NCBI RefSeq assembly: GCF_902167145.1
Contig: NC_050098.1
Span: 10,808,501-10,872,500, forward strand
Reading direction: 5' to 3'
DNA from: Zea mays
Taxonomy: Eukaryota; Streptophyta; Magnoliopsida; Poales; Poaceae
DNA: 64,000 bases
This document shows, piece after piece, positions 30,780 to 42,301 of the stretch (position 1 is its first letter; the number at the start of each line of letters is the position of its first letter). The translations under genes and the position numbers were made by a program. The notes beneath the pieces were generated by a model. It was not told the DNA's origin. It made no database searches and saw nothing but the letters and a program-made list of their open reading frames with translations.

Positions 30780-33700
30780 ATGTCAGAAAACAGGCGCAGA
30801 GGAGGAAGGCGTGCTCAGCAGGAGCGAGCCGCTCAACAGGAAGAGGTGCCCCAGCAGCAGCACCTGCCGCCCCCGCCCCCGATGTCCATCGAGCAGATGT
30901 TTCTGATGCAGACTCAGGCAGTTCAAGCCATCGGTCAGACTTTGGCCGCCATTCAGCAGCAGCAGCAGCAACAGCAGCAGGTCCCACCTCAGCCTCAGCC
31001 TCAGATGCCTAGAGACAAGCGTGCTGAATTCATGAGAGGTCATCCGCCGACGTTTGCTCATTCTTCTGACCCCATGGATGCTGAAGACTGGCTGCGCACT
31101 GTGGAGCGGGAGTTGCATACCGCTCAGTGCGATGATAGGGAGAAAGTCTTGTATGGTCCCCGTCCATTGAGAGGAGCAGCTCAGTCATGGTGGGAGTCTT
31201 ACCTCGCCACCCATGCCCACCCCGACGCCATCACCTAGGAAGAGTTCAGAGGTAGCTTTCGTCAGTACCATGTACCTGCAGGTCTGATGACAGTGAAGAA
31301 GGAGGAGTTCCTGGCTCTCAAACAAGGGTCATCGTCTGTCAGTGAATACCGGGATAGATTTCTGCAGCTGTCTCACTATGCTCCTGAAGATGTCAACACC
31401 GACACCAAGCGGCAGTACCGTTTTCTGAGAGGCTTGGTCGACCCTCTGCAGTACCAACTGATGAATCACACCTTCCCGACATTCCAGCACCTGATTGACA
31501 GAGCAATCATGACAGAAAGGAAGCGTAAAGAGATGGAGGATCGTAAGCGCAAGATCAGTGGACCCCAGCTTGGAAGCAGCAAACGTCCTTGTTTCTCAGG
31601 CAATCAACCTCAGCAGTTCAGGCAGAACCAGCGTCCACCTCAGCAGCATCAGCAGTTCCAAAGGCAGTACCCTCAGCATCAGTACCAGAACCGTCAGAGC
31701 AATCAGTCAGGAGGTCAGTTTCAGAGGCAGAATCAGCAAGCACCTCGTCTTCCTGCCCCAGCAAACCAGCAGAACAATCAGGTAGCACCAGCTCAGGTCG
31801 GAAACAGGGCATGTTTCCACTGTGGAGAGCAAGGCCACTGGGTGATGCAATGTCCGAAGAAGGCAGCCCAGCAGCAGTCAGGCCCCAATGCCCCAGCAAA
31901 GCAGAATGTGCCTCAGCCTGGAGCAGGTAACCGCTCTCAGCCGCGTTATAATCATGGAAGACTGAATCACTTGGAGGCTGAAGCAGTTCAGGAGACCCCC
32001 GACATGATAGTAGGTATGTTCCTATTCGACTCCTATATTGCAGAAGTGTTATTTGATACTGGAGCAACGCATTCTTTCATTACTGCATCATGGGTAGAAG
32101 CACATAATCTTCCAACTACTACCATGTCAACCCCCATTCAGATCGACTCAGCCGGTGGTAGAATTCGAGCCGATAGCATTTGTTTGAATGTATGTGTGGA
32201 AATAAGGGGGACAGCGTTTCCCGCCAACCTTATAGTAATGGGTACTCAGGGAATAGATGTCATCCTAGGGATGAATTGGCTAGATAAGTATCAGGCAGTT
32301 ATCAGTTGTGATAAGAGAACAATCAAGTTGGTGTCCCCACTAGGAGAGGAAGTGGTGACCGAGTTAGTCCCGCCTGAGCCAAAGAAAGGAAGTTGTTATC
32401 AGATAGCTGTTGATAGCAGTGAAGCAGACCCAATCGAGAGTATCAAGGTTGTGTCCAAGTTCCCAGATGTGTTCCCAAAGGACTTACCGGGTATGCCACC
32501 AGAGCGGAAAGTTGAGTTTGCCATAGAGCTTCTTCCTGGAACCGCCCCTATCTTTAAGAGAGCTTACAGAATATCTGGACCAGAGTTGGTTGAGCTTAAG
32601 AAGCAAATTGATGAGCTGTCAGGGAAAGGTTACATCCGGCCAAGCACCTCGCCTTGGGCCGCTCCTGTCTTGTTCGTGGAGAAGAAAGATGGCACCAAAA
32701 GGATGTGTATCGATTATCGAGCTTTGAATGAAGTCACGATCAAGAACAAGTATCCCTTGCCCAGAATAGAAGATCTGCTCGACCAGTTGAGAGGAGCCAG
32801 TGTGTTCTCCAAGATTGATCTGAGGTCAGGTTATCATCAGCTCAGGATCCGACCTTCGGACATTTCGAAGACGACATTCATTACCAAGTATGGTTTGTAT
32901 GAGTTCACAGTGATGTCTTTTGGTTTGACCAATGCGCCAGCGTTCTTTATGAACTTGATGAACAGTGTATTCATGGATTATCTCGATAAGTTTGTGGTGG
33001 TATTCATTGACGACATTCTGATTTATTCTCATAGCGAAGAAGAGCATGCAGATCATTTGAGGATGGTATTGCAGAGATTGCCAGAGCACCAGTTGTATGC
33101 AAAGTTGAGCAAGTGTGAATTCTGGATCAATGAAGTCCTGTTCTTGGGTCACATAATCAACAAAGAAGGATTGGCTGTGGATCCGAAGAAAGTGGCAGAC
33201 ATTCTGAACTGGAAAGCGCCAACAGATGCTCGAGGAATCAAGAGTTTCATTGGAATGGCTGGATATTATCGGCGATTCATTGAAGGGTTTTCGAAGATTG
33301 CAAAACCAATGACAGCTTTGTTAGGCAACAAAGTTGAGTTCAAGTGGACCCAGAAATGCCAAGAGGCCTTTGAAGCGCTGAAAGAGAAGTTGACTACAAC
33401 GCCTGTCCTAGTCTTGCCTGATGTGCATAAGCCCTTCTCAGTGTATTGTGATGCTTGTTACACAGGTTTGGGATGTGTGTTGATGCAAGAGGGAAGAGTT
33501 GTGGCTTACTCGTCCCGACAGCTGAAGGTTCATGAGAAGAATTACCCAATCCATGATCTAGAGTTGGCAGCAGTGGTTCACGCACTGAAGACATGGAGGC
33601 ACTACTTGTATGGACAGAAATGTGATGTTTACACAGACCACAAGAGTCTGAAGTACATATTCACTCAGTCAGAGTTGAATATGAGGCAGCGAAGATGGTT

Positions 33701-35338
33701 AGAGTTGATCAAAGACTATGAGTTGGAGATTCATTACCATCCAGGCAAAGCAAACGTAGTGGCAGATGCTTTGAGCAGAAAGAGTCAAGTCAATCTGATG
33801 GTCGCTCATCCGATGCCTTATGAGTTGGCCAAGGAGTTTGACAGGTTGAGTCTCGGATTTTTGAACAATTCACGAGGAGTCACAGTCGAGTTGGAACCTA
33901 CCTTAGAGCGTGAAATCAAAGAAGCGCAGAAGAATGATGAGAAGATCAGTGAGATCCGGCGACTGATTCTAGATGGCAGAGGCAAAGATTTTCGAGAAGA
34001 TGCAGAAGGTGTGATATGGTTCAAAGACCGCTTGTGTGTTCCCAATGTCCAGTCTATTCGGGAGTTGATTCTCAAGGAAGCTCATGAGACAGCTTATTCG
34101 ATTCACCCTGGTAGTGAGAAGATGTATCAGGATCTGAAGAAGAAATTCTGGTGGTACGGAATAAAGAGGGAAATCGCAGAGCATGTGGCTATGTGTGATA
34201 GTTGTCGAAGGATTAAGGCAGAGCACCAGAGACCTGCTGGATTGTTGCAACCGTTGCAGATCCCTCAGTGGAAATGGGACGAAATCGGTATGGATTTCAT
34301 AGTCGGATTGCCTCGCACTCGAGCCGGCTACGATTCCATCTGGGTAGTAGTGGACCGCTTGACCAAGTCAGCCCACTTCATACCTGTCAAGACCAACTAC
34401 AGCAGTGCAGTATTGGCAGAGCTGTATATGTCTCGGATCGTTTGTCTTCATGGTGTGCCAAAGAAGATAGTGTCAGACAGAGGAACGCAGTTCACCTCTC
34501 ATTTCTGGCAGCAGTTGCATGAAGCCTTGGGCACGCATCTGAATTTCAGTTCAGCTTATCACCCGCAGACAGATGGTCAGACCGAAAGGACCAATCAAAT
34601 TCTTGAAGATATGTTGAGAGCCTGTGCGTTGCAAGATCAGTCCGGATGGGACAAGCGATTGCCTTATGCAGAGTTTTCCTATAACAACAGTACCAGGCCA
34701 GTTTGAAGATGTCACCATTTCAGGCGCTCTATGGAAGGAGTTGCAGAACTCCGTTGCAATGGGATCAGCCTGGAGAGAAGCAAGTGTTTGGGCCAGACAT
34801 TCTGCTTGAAGCCAAAGAGAACATTAAGATGGTCCGAGAGAATCTGAAGATAGCGCAATCAAGACAGCGAAGCTATGCAGACACAAGAAGAAGAGAGCTA
34901 AGTTTCGAAGTCGGAGACTTTGTCTATTTGAAAGTGTCACCGATCAGAGGAGTCAGAAGGTTCGGAGTGAAAGTCAAGCTAGCACCCCGCTACATTGGTC
35001 CGTATCAGATTCTTGCAAGACGTGGAGAAGTGGCTTACCAGCTCAGTTTGCCAGAGAATTTGTCTGCTGTGCATAATGTCTTTCATGTGTCTCAGTTGAA
35101 GAAGTGCTTGCGTGTGCCAGAAGAGCAATTGCCAGTGGAAGGTCTTGAAGTCTAGGAGAACTTGACCTACGTTGAGAAGCCAGTGCAAATCCTTGAGGTT
35201 GCAGACCGAGTCACCCGAAGGAAGACCATCAGGATGTGCAAAGTTAGGTGGAATCACCACTCTGAGGAAGAAGCAACCTGGGAGCGTGAAGATGATCTGA
35301 TGGCTAAATACCCTGAGCTCTTTGCTAGCCAACCCTGA
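30780..35338 (+). pseudogene. Gag-pol polyprotein of element A (three breaks)
   Basis: Starts MSENRRRGGRRAQQERAAQQ at 30780. Gag domain from about residue 75, with a stop at 31236-31238. Gln-rich linker and CCHC knuckle ([14 protein letters not shown], 31812-31853). Protease DTGA at 32055-32066. RT with FIDDILIYS (IDD at 33006-33014). RNase H with the YCDA region near 33445 and the YTDHKSLKY region near 33632. Integrase with an HHCC zinc region (IHPGSEK ... CDSCRRIK, about 34100-34215) and catalytic residues in GMDFIVG, SDRGTQF and GQTERTNQ, all present. A single-base frameshift lies near 34690 in the integrase C-terminus. A stop at 35153-35155 cuts off the last part (35156-35338), where WNHHSEEEATWERE resembles a chromodomain, the module thought to guide chromovirus integration to chromatin. 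Active-site residues are intact; only the three breaks disable it. Confidence 0.93.
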
Positions 35339-35355
35339 ATCTCGAGGGCGAGATT

Positions 35356-35374
35356 CTTTTAAGGGGGATAGGTT
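35356..35374 (+). other. Polypurine tract of element A
   Basis: tcttttaagggggatag just before the 3' LTR. Element B has the same context (gagattctttttaaggggg) at about 49498-49517. Confidence 0.75.
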
Positions 35375-36482
35375 TGTAACGCCCTGAATTTGGGGGTAGA
35401 ATTTTTTCTTCTTTTCTCTCACCAAATTCGGGCGTTACTCTCTTTTCTCTTTCCCCGTTTTGCTCCTTCTTCCCAATTTCAAACCGGTATAGCGACAGGT
35501 GTCCGTGTCATGTATAAACCTAAGTGTCATGGGTGTTGCATCATGCCGAAGCACATTTCTTTGTCTGATGTTGAGTGTTCGTCTCGTTCCGTTCCGGATT
35601 TCGATTTGCGATTTAATTCCGTTTAGTGGTCCGCGCACGTCGTGGGTTTTCAATCCGCGAAGTGGCTCGGCCCAGCCTAGCCCAGCCCAGCCCAGCCCAG
35701 CCGGCCCGGTCCGACCTGGCCCTGCGCGCCCCTGGCACCCAACCCCCCCCCCATGCGCCCCCTCCTCTCCTCCCTCTCTCATTTGGATCTCCCGCGCAAC
35801 AACCTCTCCTCTCCCTCTTCCACCTCTCTCTCCCCGTGGTGCCCTAGGATTTGGAGACGGCGATCACCGGATTTTGGACCCCGAGGTGAGCTCCCCTCCC
35901 CTCCCCTTCTCCCCTCTCTCTCCCTCTCCCTCCTCTTCTTCCCCCCGCGCGCGCCCTCCCTTTTCCCCTGCCCGCGCGCGCCCCTGCCCGCCCCGGCCCC
36001 GGCCCCGGCGGCGCTCGGCCCCCCCCGCCCGGCCTCCCTCCCCGGCGGCCCCGGCGGCGCCCGGCCTCCCTCCCCGCGGCGGCGTTCGGCCCCCCCGCCC
36101 GGCCTCCCTCCCCGGCGGCGCTCCCCCCCGCCCGGCCTCCCTCCCCGGCGACCCCCAGCCCGTCCCCGGCCTCCCCGGCGCGGCGGCGCCCGTCTCCGGC
36201 CTCCCCTCGCGCGGCCCCGCCCCCTGCCCCTCCCCGGCGCAGCGGCGCCCGCCCCCTGCCCCTCCCCGCGCGGCGGCGCTCCCCCGCCCGGCGCGGCCCC
36301 GGCGGCTCCCTGCTCGCCCGGCGCGGCCTCCAGCCCCCGGCGCGGCCCCGGCCGACCCAGCCGCCCCTGGCCGGTTCAACCGCCCCGGCCCCGGCCCGTT
36401 CGTCCCGCCCCCGTCCCGGCCTCGCCCGACCGTGTCCCCGCTCGCCCGCGCTCGCGGTGATTATTTGTTAATTAGCGTGCTG

Positions 36483-36797
36483 CGTCGCGCGCTTCGCCGC
36501 GCGACGGATTTGTCTAATTTCAGATTCTATCTGTGTGTTGCGTCGTGCGCTTCGTCGCGCGACGATCCATTTTTAATTTCAGGTTGTTTAAGGTGTAACG
36601 CCGCGTGTGTATTCACGCGACGTTCCACTTTGGACTCAGTTTAGTCGACGTATGCCATCGTGCGTTTCGTCGCGAGACGCTTAACGTCTCCTCATAACTA
36701 AGGTGAAGTGTCTCGTTGCGTGCTCGATCGCGCGACGAGTCGTTAACTTCTTAATTTGTTTCAGAGTGCTATGTCGCGCGTCTCGCCGCGCGACCAT
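36483..36797 (+). repeat. Six hairpin-forming repeats at ~58-bp period
   Basis: Six self-complementary units begin near 36483, 36541, 36600, 36658, 36716 and 36773. The best is CGTCGCGCG-cttcgc-CGCGCGACG (9-bp stem). Others are decayed variants with the same tcgcgcgac ends. AT-rich spacers (ttaattt-like) separate them. The 5' LTR lost the whole array. Confidence 0.8.
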
Positions 36798-37674
36798 CCT
36801 TTTTATTTATCTCCACCTGCTTATAATGATTAGACATGAAACATGACTTTACTTTACGCTAAACATAGAGTCTACATTAAATTTCCTTCCATTAAGCAAG
36901 TGGTTAATTTATAATCATGTAACGTGATCGTTTCTCGACTGTCTTTTCCTCTTTCTCTCTTAACCGTACTCGCGAGCCCGCGTGGAACGTCTGTTTACTT
37001 ATTGCATTCTATTGTATGGTGTACTGTTCTTTTGTATTAAATATGTGGATGTATGTATGTTTGCAATCGCATAGAGAACGATCCGGTTGAAGAGCCCGAG
37101 GAACCCGCAGGAGAAGCCCCTGAGCAGCAATCGGTTGGTGGAGGCAAGTGTCCTTTGACCTATCTCTGTCCTATTCATTCTTTAATTCACCTCCCGCTTT
37201 ACATTTATGCCTAAGGATTGACTAGATTTTGTTATCCATGTCCTTGTTTACCTATTTGGGTTGGATTATTATTATTTAGCTTTATGCTATTGCTCAAACT
37301 CTAATCAATGAACATGATGAGATTATCTATGATACGCTGTTTTCCCTTCTCTTATTATGATGTTGTACTTGTGGTCATCAAGGGGGCTCGAGCGGTTTCT
37401 CGAGTGCCTCTCCGTAAGGACCTGTTCTATGGATGACCGCCCGGGAAAACAGTGCAACCATGAGGGTGGAATGGGATGCCCTTAGCTGAATAATTAGAGG
37501 ATCCGGGGTGTAGATCACTTAGCCGTCGTGCCGTCAATGGGGCTCGGTGTATGCGGCTCGCTCTGCCAAGTTTGGGTTCGCCCCTTGGGGAGGAGTGCGG
37601 TGCATTTAGGAAACCTAACGGGTGGCTACAGCCCCGGGGAATCTTTGTAAAGGCTACGTAGTGATGCCCTGCTG

Positions 37675-37809
37675 GGTCACCTTGGTAGTGATCAATGGAG
37701 AGTCATGATCTCCGGGCAGAATGGGAATCACGGCTTGTGGGTAAAGTGCACAACCTCTGCAGAGTGTTTGAAAACTGATATATCAGCCGTGCTCGCGGTT
37801 ATGAGCGGC
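37675..37809 (+). other. Multi-hairpin conserved block in 3' LTR of A
   Basis: Same elements as 28304-28438: stems at 37675-37693, CTCTGCAGAG at 37755-37764, CTGATATATCAG at 37775-37786, and the last arm pair ending at 37809. Confidence 0.7.
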
Positions 37810-38478
37810 CAAGGGAGCTCCAGTGATTAGTGGTACTTGATCAGAGATACTTTGGTACAGGTGGCTATGAGATCGATGGTTTTGGTTATGACTATGGTGC
37901 TGGTAAGTGGTACTCTTTCCGTTTGGAAAGGAGTACGTTTGGGTTAATAACGTGGGTTAAATCTAAAACTTGGCTTTCTCTACTAGTAATAATAATCTGA
38001 CCAACTAAAAGCAACTGCTTGACTTATCCCCACATAAAGCTAGTCCACTACAGCCAAACAGGATACTTGTTGAGTATGTTGATGTGTACTCACCCTTGCC
38101 CTACACACCAAACCCCCCCCCATCCCCAGGTTGTCAGCATTGCAACCACTGCTCAGGAGAAGATGAAGCCGTGGAAGGAGACTTCCAGGAGTTCCAAGAC
38201 TACGACGAGTTCTAGGCGTGGGTTAGCGGCAACCCCCAGTCGGCTGCCTGTGAAGGCCGCGTTTATCTACGTTTCTTTTCCGCACTTTGATTTATTGTAA
38301 GAACTATATGGACGTCTCAGACGTATGATGTAATCGACTATTATTTCCCTTTTAATACTATTTTGAGCACTGTGTGATGATGTCCATGTTATGTAACTGC
38401 TGTGTACGTGAATAACTGATCCTGGCACGTACATGGTTCGCATTCGGTTTGCCTTCTAAAACCGGGTGTGACATCTCC

Positions 38479-39050
38479 CCACCCACAAAATATGTCCTCT
38501 AGCCCTCTCTCCTCTCTTGCTCATTGTCTCGTCCCGTCCATCACTGACGACGATGATGTGGATGCCATAGCACCAGAGTTTGTCCCATTTGGACATCTAA
38601 CCTTGCTTCCCCTTGACGTCGTCGACTAGTTTTGACTCCTTTCCTCGATCTGTGGCTCCATAACCATAACCGTAATCCCATTTCCTCAATCTTGTTGTTG
38701 GCAACTCTAGTGATGTGTTTGTACACGTGAAGTATCCTCCTTTTTTATCTTCTTTGTACTCATCCTCTAGATCTAGAGCATCTAACACTCTGTGTTTTTG
38801 ATCCATGGTTGTAGGTTGTTGGCTAATTATGGTATTGTGTTAGCCGTTGAAGAGCTAGAAGTGTGGGTGAAGAGTCGGCCATGGTCGAGGTCATGGACCT
38901 TGATCTGGTTGTCGAGTAGGAGGAGTTCATGCTTGAGGCCCATAATGAGGAGTTGTAGGGGTAAATTTGGGCCCCAGGCCACCTAGGCCATGGCACAAGG
39001 TGTGGCCCATGTCAATGTATAATGATTAGAGCATTTGGACATAGAGTCTA
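38479..39050. other. Intergenic stretch, nothing recognised
   Basis: Right flank of element A. No ORF with similarity and no terminal repeats. Weak gene-like T-rich/AG junctions occur (for example ggttgtaggttg near 38808) but no coding exon was identified. Confidence 0.35.
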
Positions 39051-40020
39051 TGAAAGTCGCTTAGATGGGGTGAATAGGTGAAACCTAAAATCTTAACTCA
39101 AATAACAGGTTTTGATTCGATCTTACTTGAGAGGTTAGAACAAGATAATATAGCCAATGACAAATTTCAAGACAAGAACTTTCTTATGTTGCTAACAAAA
39201 CTTAGATGCGGAATAAAGGATAGTAACAAGATATGAAAGAGACAAAGCTCAAGAAATAAACAAAGCAAGTATTACTAAGATAAGAAAAAGACAAATGCAA
39301 ATAGGGAAGGAGAATGCACATGAGACACAATATTTGTTTACTGGAGTTCGGTTTCACAAAGAAACCTAGGTCTCTATTGAGGAGTTTACAAAGAACCGAG
39401 TATCTTTCAACCCTTTCCTCACTCAAGTGATCACCAAGATCAAGCTTGAGTCCCTTTCTTATCTCTAATGGTGAGAGCAAACTCTCACCAGGCTCTCCAC
39501 ATGAAGTCGGGAGTTCTTAATTGCTTTACGCTTTGATAGTAACAACTCCACATGCTTTGATCACAAATAATTCTTCTCTCTTTGCACTAAGCTCAACTCA
39601 ACACAAGTACTCTAGCAACTCTTTGCTATTTTACCTCTCAAATGGATATCTATTCTAAGTACACAACTCAATTTGGCTTGGATGGTAGAAGATTATCCCT
39701 TCGCTTATCTATGATATTTCTTAGCTCTTGGTTGGAGTTGTGACCGGTGGGGGTGGTATATATAGGCTCTCCACTTGAAAGTAGATATTTGAACCCTACT
39801 CAGCATTTTGCGTACTCACCAGATAGGTTTGGTGCTGTCTCAGAGGTGACTGTTAAATAAAGATGTCAGATCAGTCAGATGCTAGAGTCACCTGACATGT
39901 CTAATGTGCCACCAGACATGCCATGTGAGATAGCTGTTGGCGGTTTTCCTCAGTCGATCGTTGTGCACTGTTCATCTGGTGTGTCGTCTGGTGTGCCATC
40001 AGACATGTCAGGTGCCTTCT
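39051..40020 (-). repeat. Truncated Copia (Sirevirus-like) LTR, minus orientation
   Basis: On the plus strand it begins TGAAAGTCGCTTAGATGGGG then tgaatagg, the reverse of a Sirevirus LTR end. A reversed TATA box (ggtatatataggc) lies near 39756-39768. Diverged palindrome words (caccagacatg, catgtcaggtg) at 39890-40015 match the CCGGAC-type repeats of the younger elements. The outer U3 end is missing; the sequence runs into a plus-strand gag remnant. End coordinate approximate. Confidence 0.6.
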
Positions 40021-40029
40021 TCCCAACAT

Positions 40030-40291
40030 GGCAAATTCATGAAGAGTGAAGGGTATGACACAATAGAAGAAGGTATCCATCAAACAGAAGAGAAGAAAGA
40101 AGACGCTACAAATGTGGTAGCCAAGAGCATCTTATTTTCGAGTGTCCACACAATGATGAAGAAAAGAAATAAAACAATAAGAACAAAGAAGAAAATGATA
40201 TGGACGTTCAAGAACAAGAAGAATGGGCATGCATATTGTGCTGAATAGATTCTAGTGCATTATCAAGCGATGGTGAAGATGAATATATAAT
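40030..40291 (+). pseudogene. Old Copia gag remnant, left part
   Basis: Frame-broken plus-strand sequence with a zinc-knuckle remnant (YKCGSQEHLIFECP, first Cys lost; about 40100-40140) and an acidic/lysine-rich tail. It is cut at ataat by the minus-strand Sirevirus and continues at 56712. Its orientation is opposite to the LTR piece just upstream, so the two were probably joined by rearrangement. Confidence 0.55.
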
Positions 40292-41516
40292 TGAGAGCAC
40301 CTAGAGGGGGGTGAATAGGTGATCCTGTGAAACTTGAAACTTAATCCACAAAAACTTGATTAGGCGTTAGCACAATAATGCCAAGTGACTTAGAGAGGAG
40401 TCTCAACAAAACACAATAACCACAAGAGATCAATCACAGAGATGGCACAGTGGTTTATCCTGTGGTTCGGCCAAGACCAACGCTTGCCTACTCCACGTTG
40501 TGGCGTCCCAACGGACGAGGGTTGCAATCAACCCCTCTCAAGCGGTCCAAAGACCCACTTGAATACCACGATGTTTTGCTTGCTTTACTATATCCCGTTT
40601 GCGAGGAATCTCCACACTTTGGAGCCTCTCGCCCTTACACTTGAAGTTCACAAAGAAGCACAGAGTAAGGGAGGAATGAGCAACACACTCAAGACAAGAA
40701 ATCACAGCAACACCACGCACACAAGTCGCAACAAGAGCTCAGAACACAACTCAATGAGTTCACAACTCAACTAGAGCTCTAATTGCTATTGCAAGGAATC
40801 AAAAGCGCGGAATCGATGTCTTAGTGCTTAGGAATGCTTAGAGAATGCTTGGTGTTCTCCTCCATGCGCCTAGGGGTCCCTTTTATAGCCCTAAGGTAGC
40901 TAGGAGCCGTTGAGAGCAATCTGGGAAGGCAATTCTTGCCTTCTGTCGCCTGGCGCACCGGACAGTCCGGTGCAGATTTCTTTCCTTCTTTGGCGAAGCC
41001 GACCATTGGCGCCTTGGAGCCGTTGGCGCACCGGACACTGTCCGGTGCCCCCTTCCGACTGTTGGCTCGGCCACGTGTCCCGCGCGGATCACGCGGCCGA
41101 CCGTTGGCCCGGCCGACCATTGGCTCACCGGACAGTCCGGTGCACACCGGACAGTCCGGTGCACACCGGACAGTCCGATGAATTATACTCGTGCGCCGTT
41201 AATTTCTTCCCGAGAGCAGCAAGTTCGCCTGAGCCAGTCTGGCGCACCGGACACTGTCCGGTGCACCACCGGACAGTCCGGTGCACCTAGACAGAACTGG
41301 CTTTGGCTGAACAAGGCCATCTCTTCTCCAATTTGATTTCTCCTATTTCCAGCACTTAGACACAATACATTAGTCTCTAAAACAATGTACTAAGTCTTAG
41401 AAACATACCTTTATACTTGATTTGTACTTTGTCAACCTTTTAACACTTAGGCACTTGTGTTGGACACTAAATCACCAAAATACTTAGAAATGGCCCAAGG
41501 GCACATTTCCCTTTCA
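40292..41516 (-). repeat. 3' LTR of Sirevirus element 2
   Basis: 1225 bp. Palindrome clusters CACCGGACAGTCCGGTG at about 40955, 41027, 41125-41180 (three in tandem) and 41251-41285. Reversed TATA (cccttttatagccc) near 40878-40891. Confidence 0.93.
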
Positions 41517-42301
41517 ATCTCCCCCTTTTTGGTTATTTATGCCAACACAACATAAAGCAAGTAGAACAAGTGCAAAATCACTTCAAATAAGAGCTCAAAA
41601 TTGTTTTGATTCAAATTTGACATATATGGATCATTCTTTGCCACCACTTGGTTTGTTTTTGCAAATCAAACTCAATTTCCTATCTCTAAGTCAAACACAC
41701 ATGTTGAAACATAAAGAGAGATATTTCACGAGAAATTGATCAAGGATTCAAAAACTCCCCTTTTTTCATAATTAAGCCTTCTCCCCACAAGAGACCAACT
41801 TTTGACAATAAGAGGCAAACAAGAGTATTTTGACAAACAAAAACTCTAACTCTACTATTTTCAAAATTCACAAGTGGTAGCTGATCCATTTATTGCTTTG
41901 GCCTTATTTTCTCCCCCTTTGGCATCAAGCACCAAAACGGGATCAATTTTGGCCCTTTAACCCCATTGCCTCACCAAAATCTTCAACTAAGAGTAAACAT
42001 GCAATAAAAGTATAGAGATGAACTTGGAATAAGTTACTCTTTCATCGGAGTGCAGTGGAAGTCTTGCATGGTCCAAGTCCACCGTTTCCCTTTCAATTCA
42101 CCTTTGAGACTAAATCAAGCAAACTCAAGCACATGGTTAGTCCCAAAGAGTCAGGTTGTAACACATCTCCCCTAAATAAGTGCATCACTTGCAAAGGACT
42201 TGTGAGGTCCGGGGAGTGTTTGTACCACTTGAGCACCATAAATAAACAACAAAATGCATTAAGGAACATGATCAAAGGCATAAACACATATATGCTATAA
42301 A
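41517..42301 (-). other. 3' non-coding region with multiple PPTs (element 2)
   Basis: On the minus strand, PPT runs complementary to atctcccccttttt (41517-41530), aaaactccccttttttc (~41753) and tctccccctttgg (~41909). No ORF. Confidence 0.7.

Larger units (their letters stand above)
26721..38473 (+). mobile_element. Gypsy element A: complete chromodomain (Tekay/Del-type) retrotransposon
   Basis: 11,753 bp with perfect TSD tctcc (26716-26720 and 38474-38478). LTR ends are TGTAACGCCC ... GGGTGTGACA. LTR lengths differ greatly (2381 versus 3099 bp) because one block of about 0.7 kb is missing from the 5' LTR. The interior holds an iMet-type PBS, an extra ORF (29362-30375), then gag-pol with protease, RT, RNase H, integrase and a C-terminal chromodomain-like segment, then the PPT. 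The gag-pol frame is broken at three places. The shared LTR parts are nearly identical, suggesting a fairly recent insertion. Confidence 0.95.
35375..38473 (+). repeat. 3' LTR of element A (full length)
   Basis: 3099 bp; TGTAACGCCC ... GGGTGTGACA then TSD tctcc. Contains the C-rich region (35890-36450), the hairpin array (36483-36797) absent from the 5' LTR, the exon-like segment, and the multi-hairpin block (37675-37809). Confidence 0.95.
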
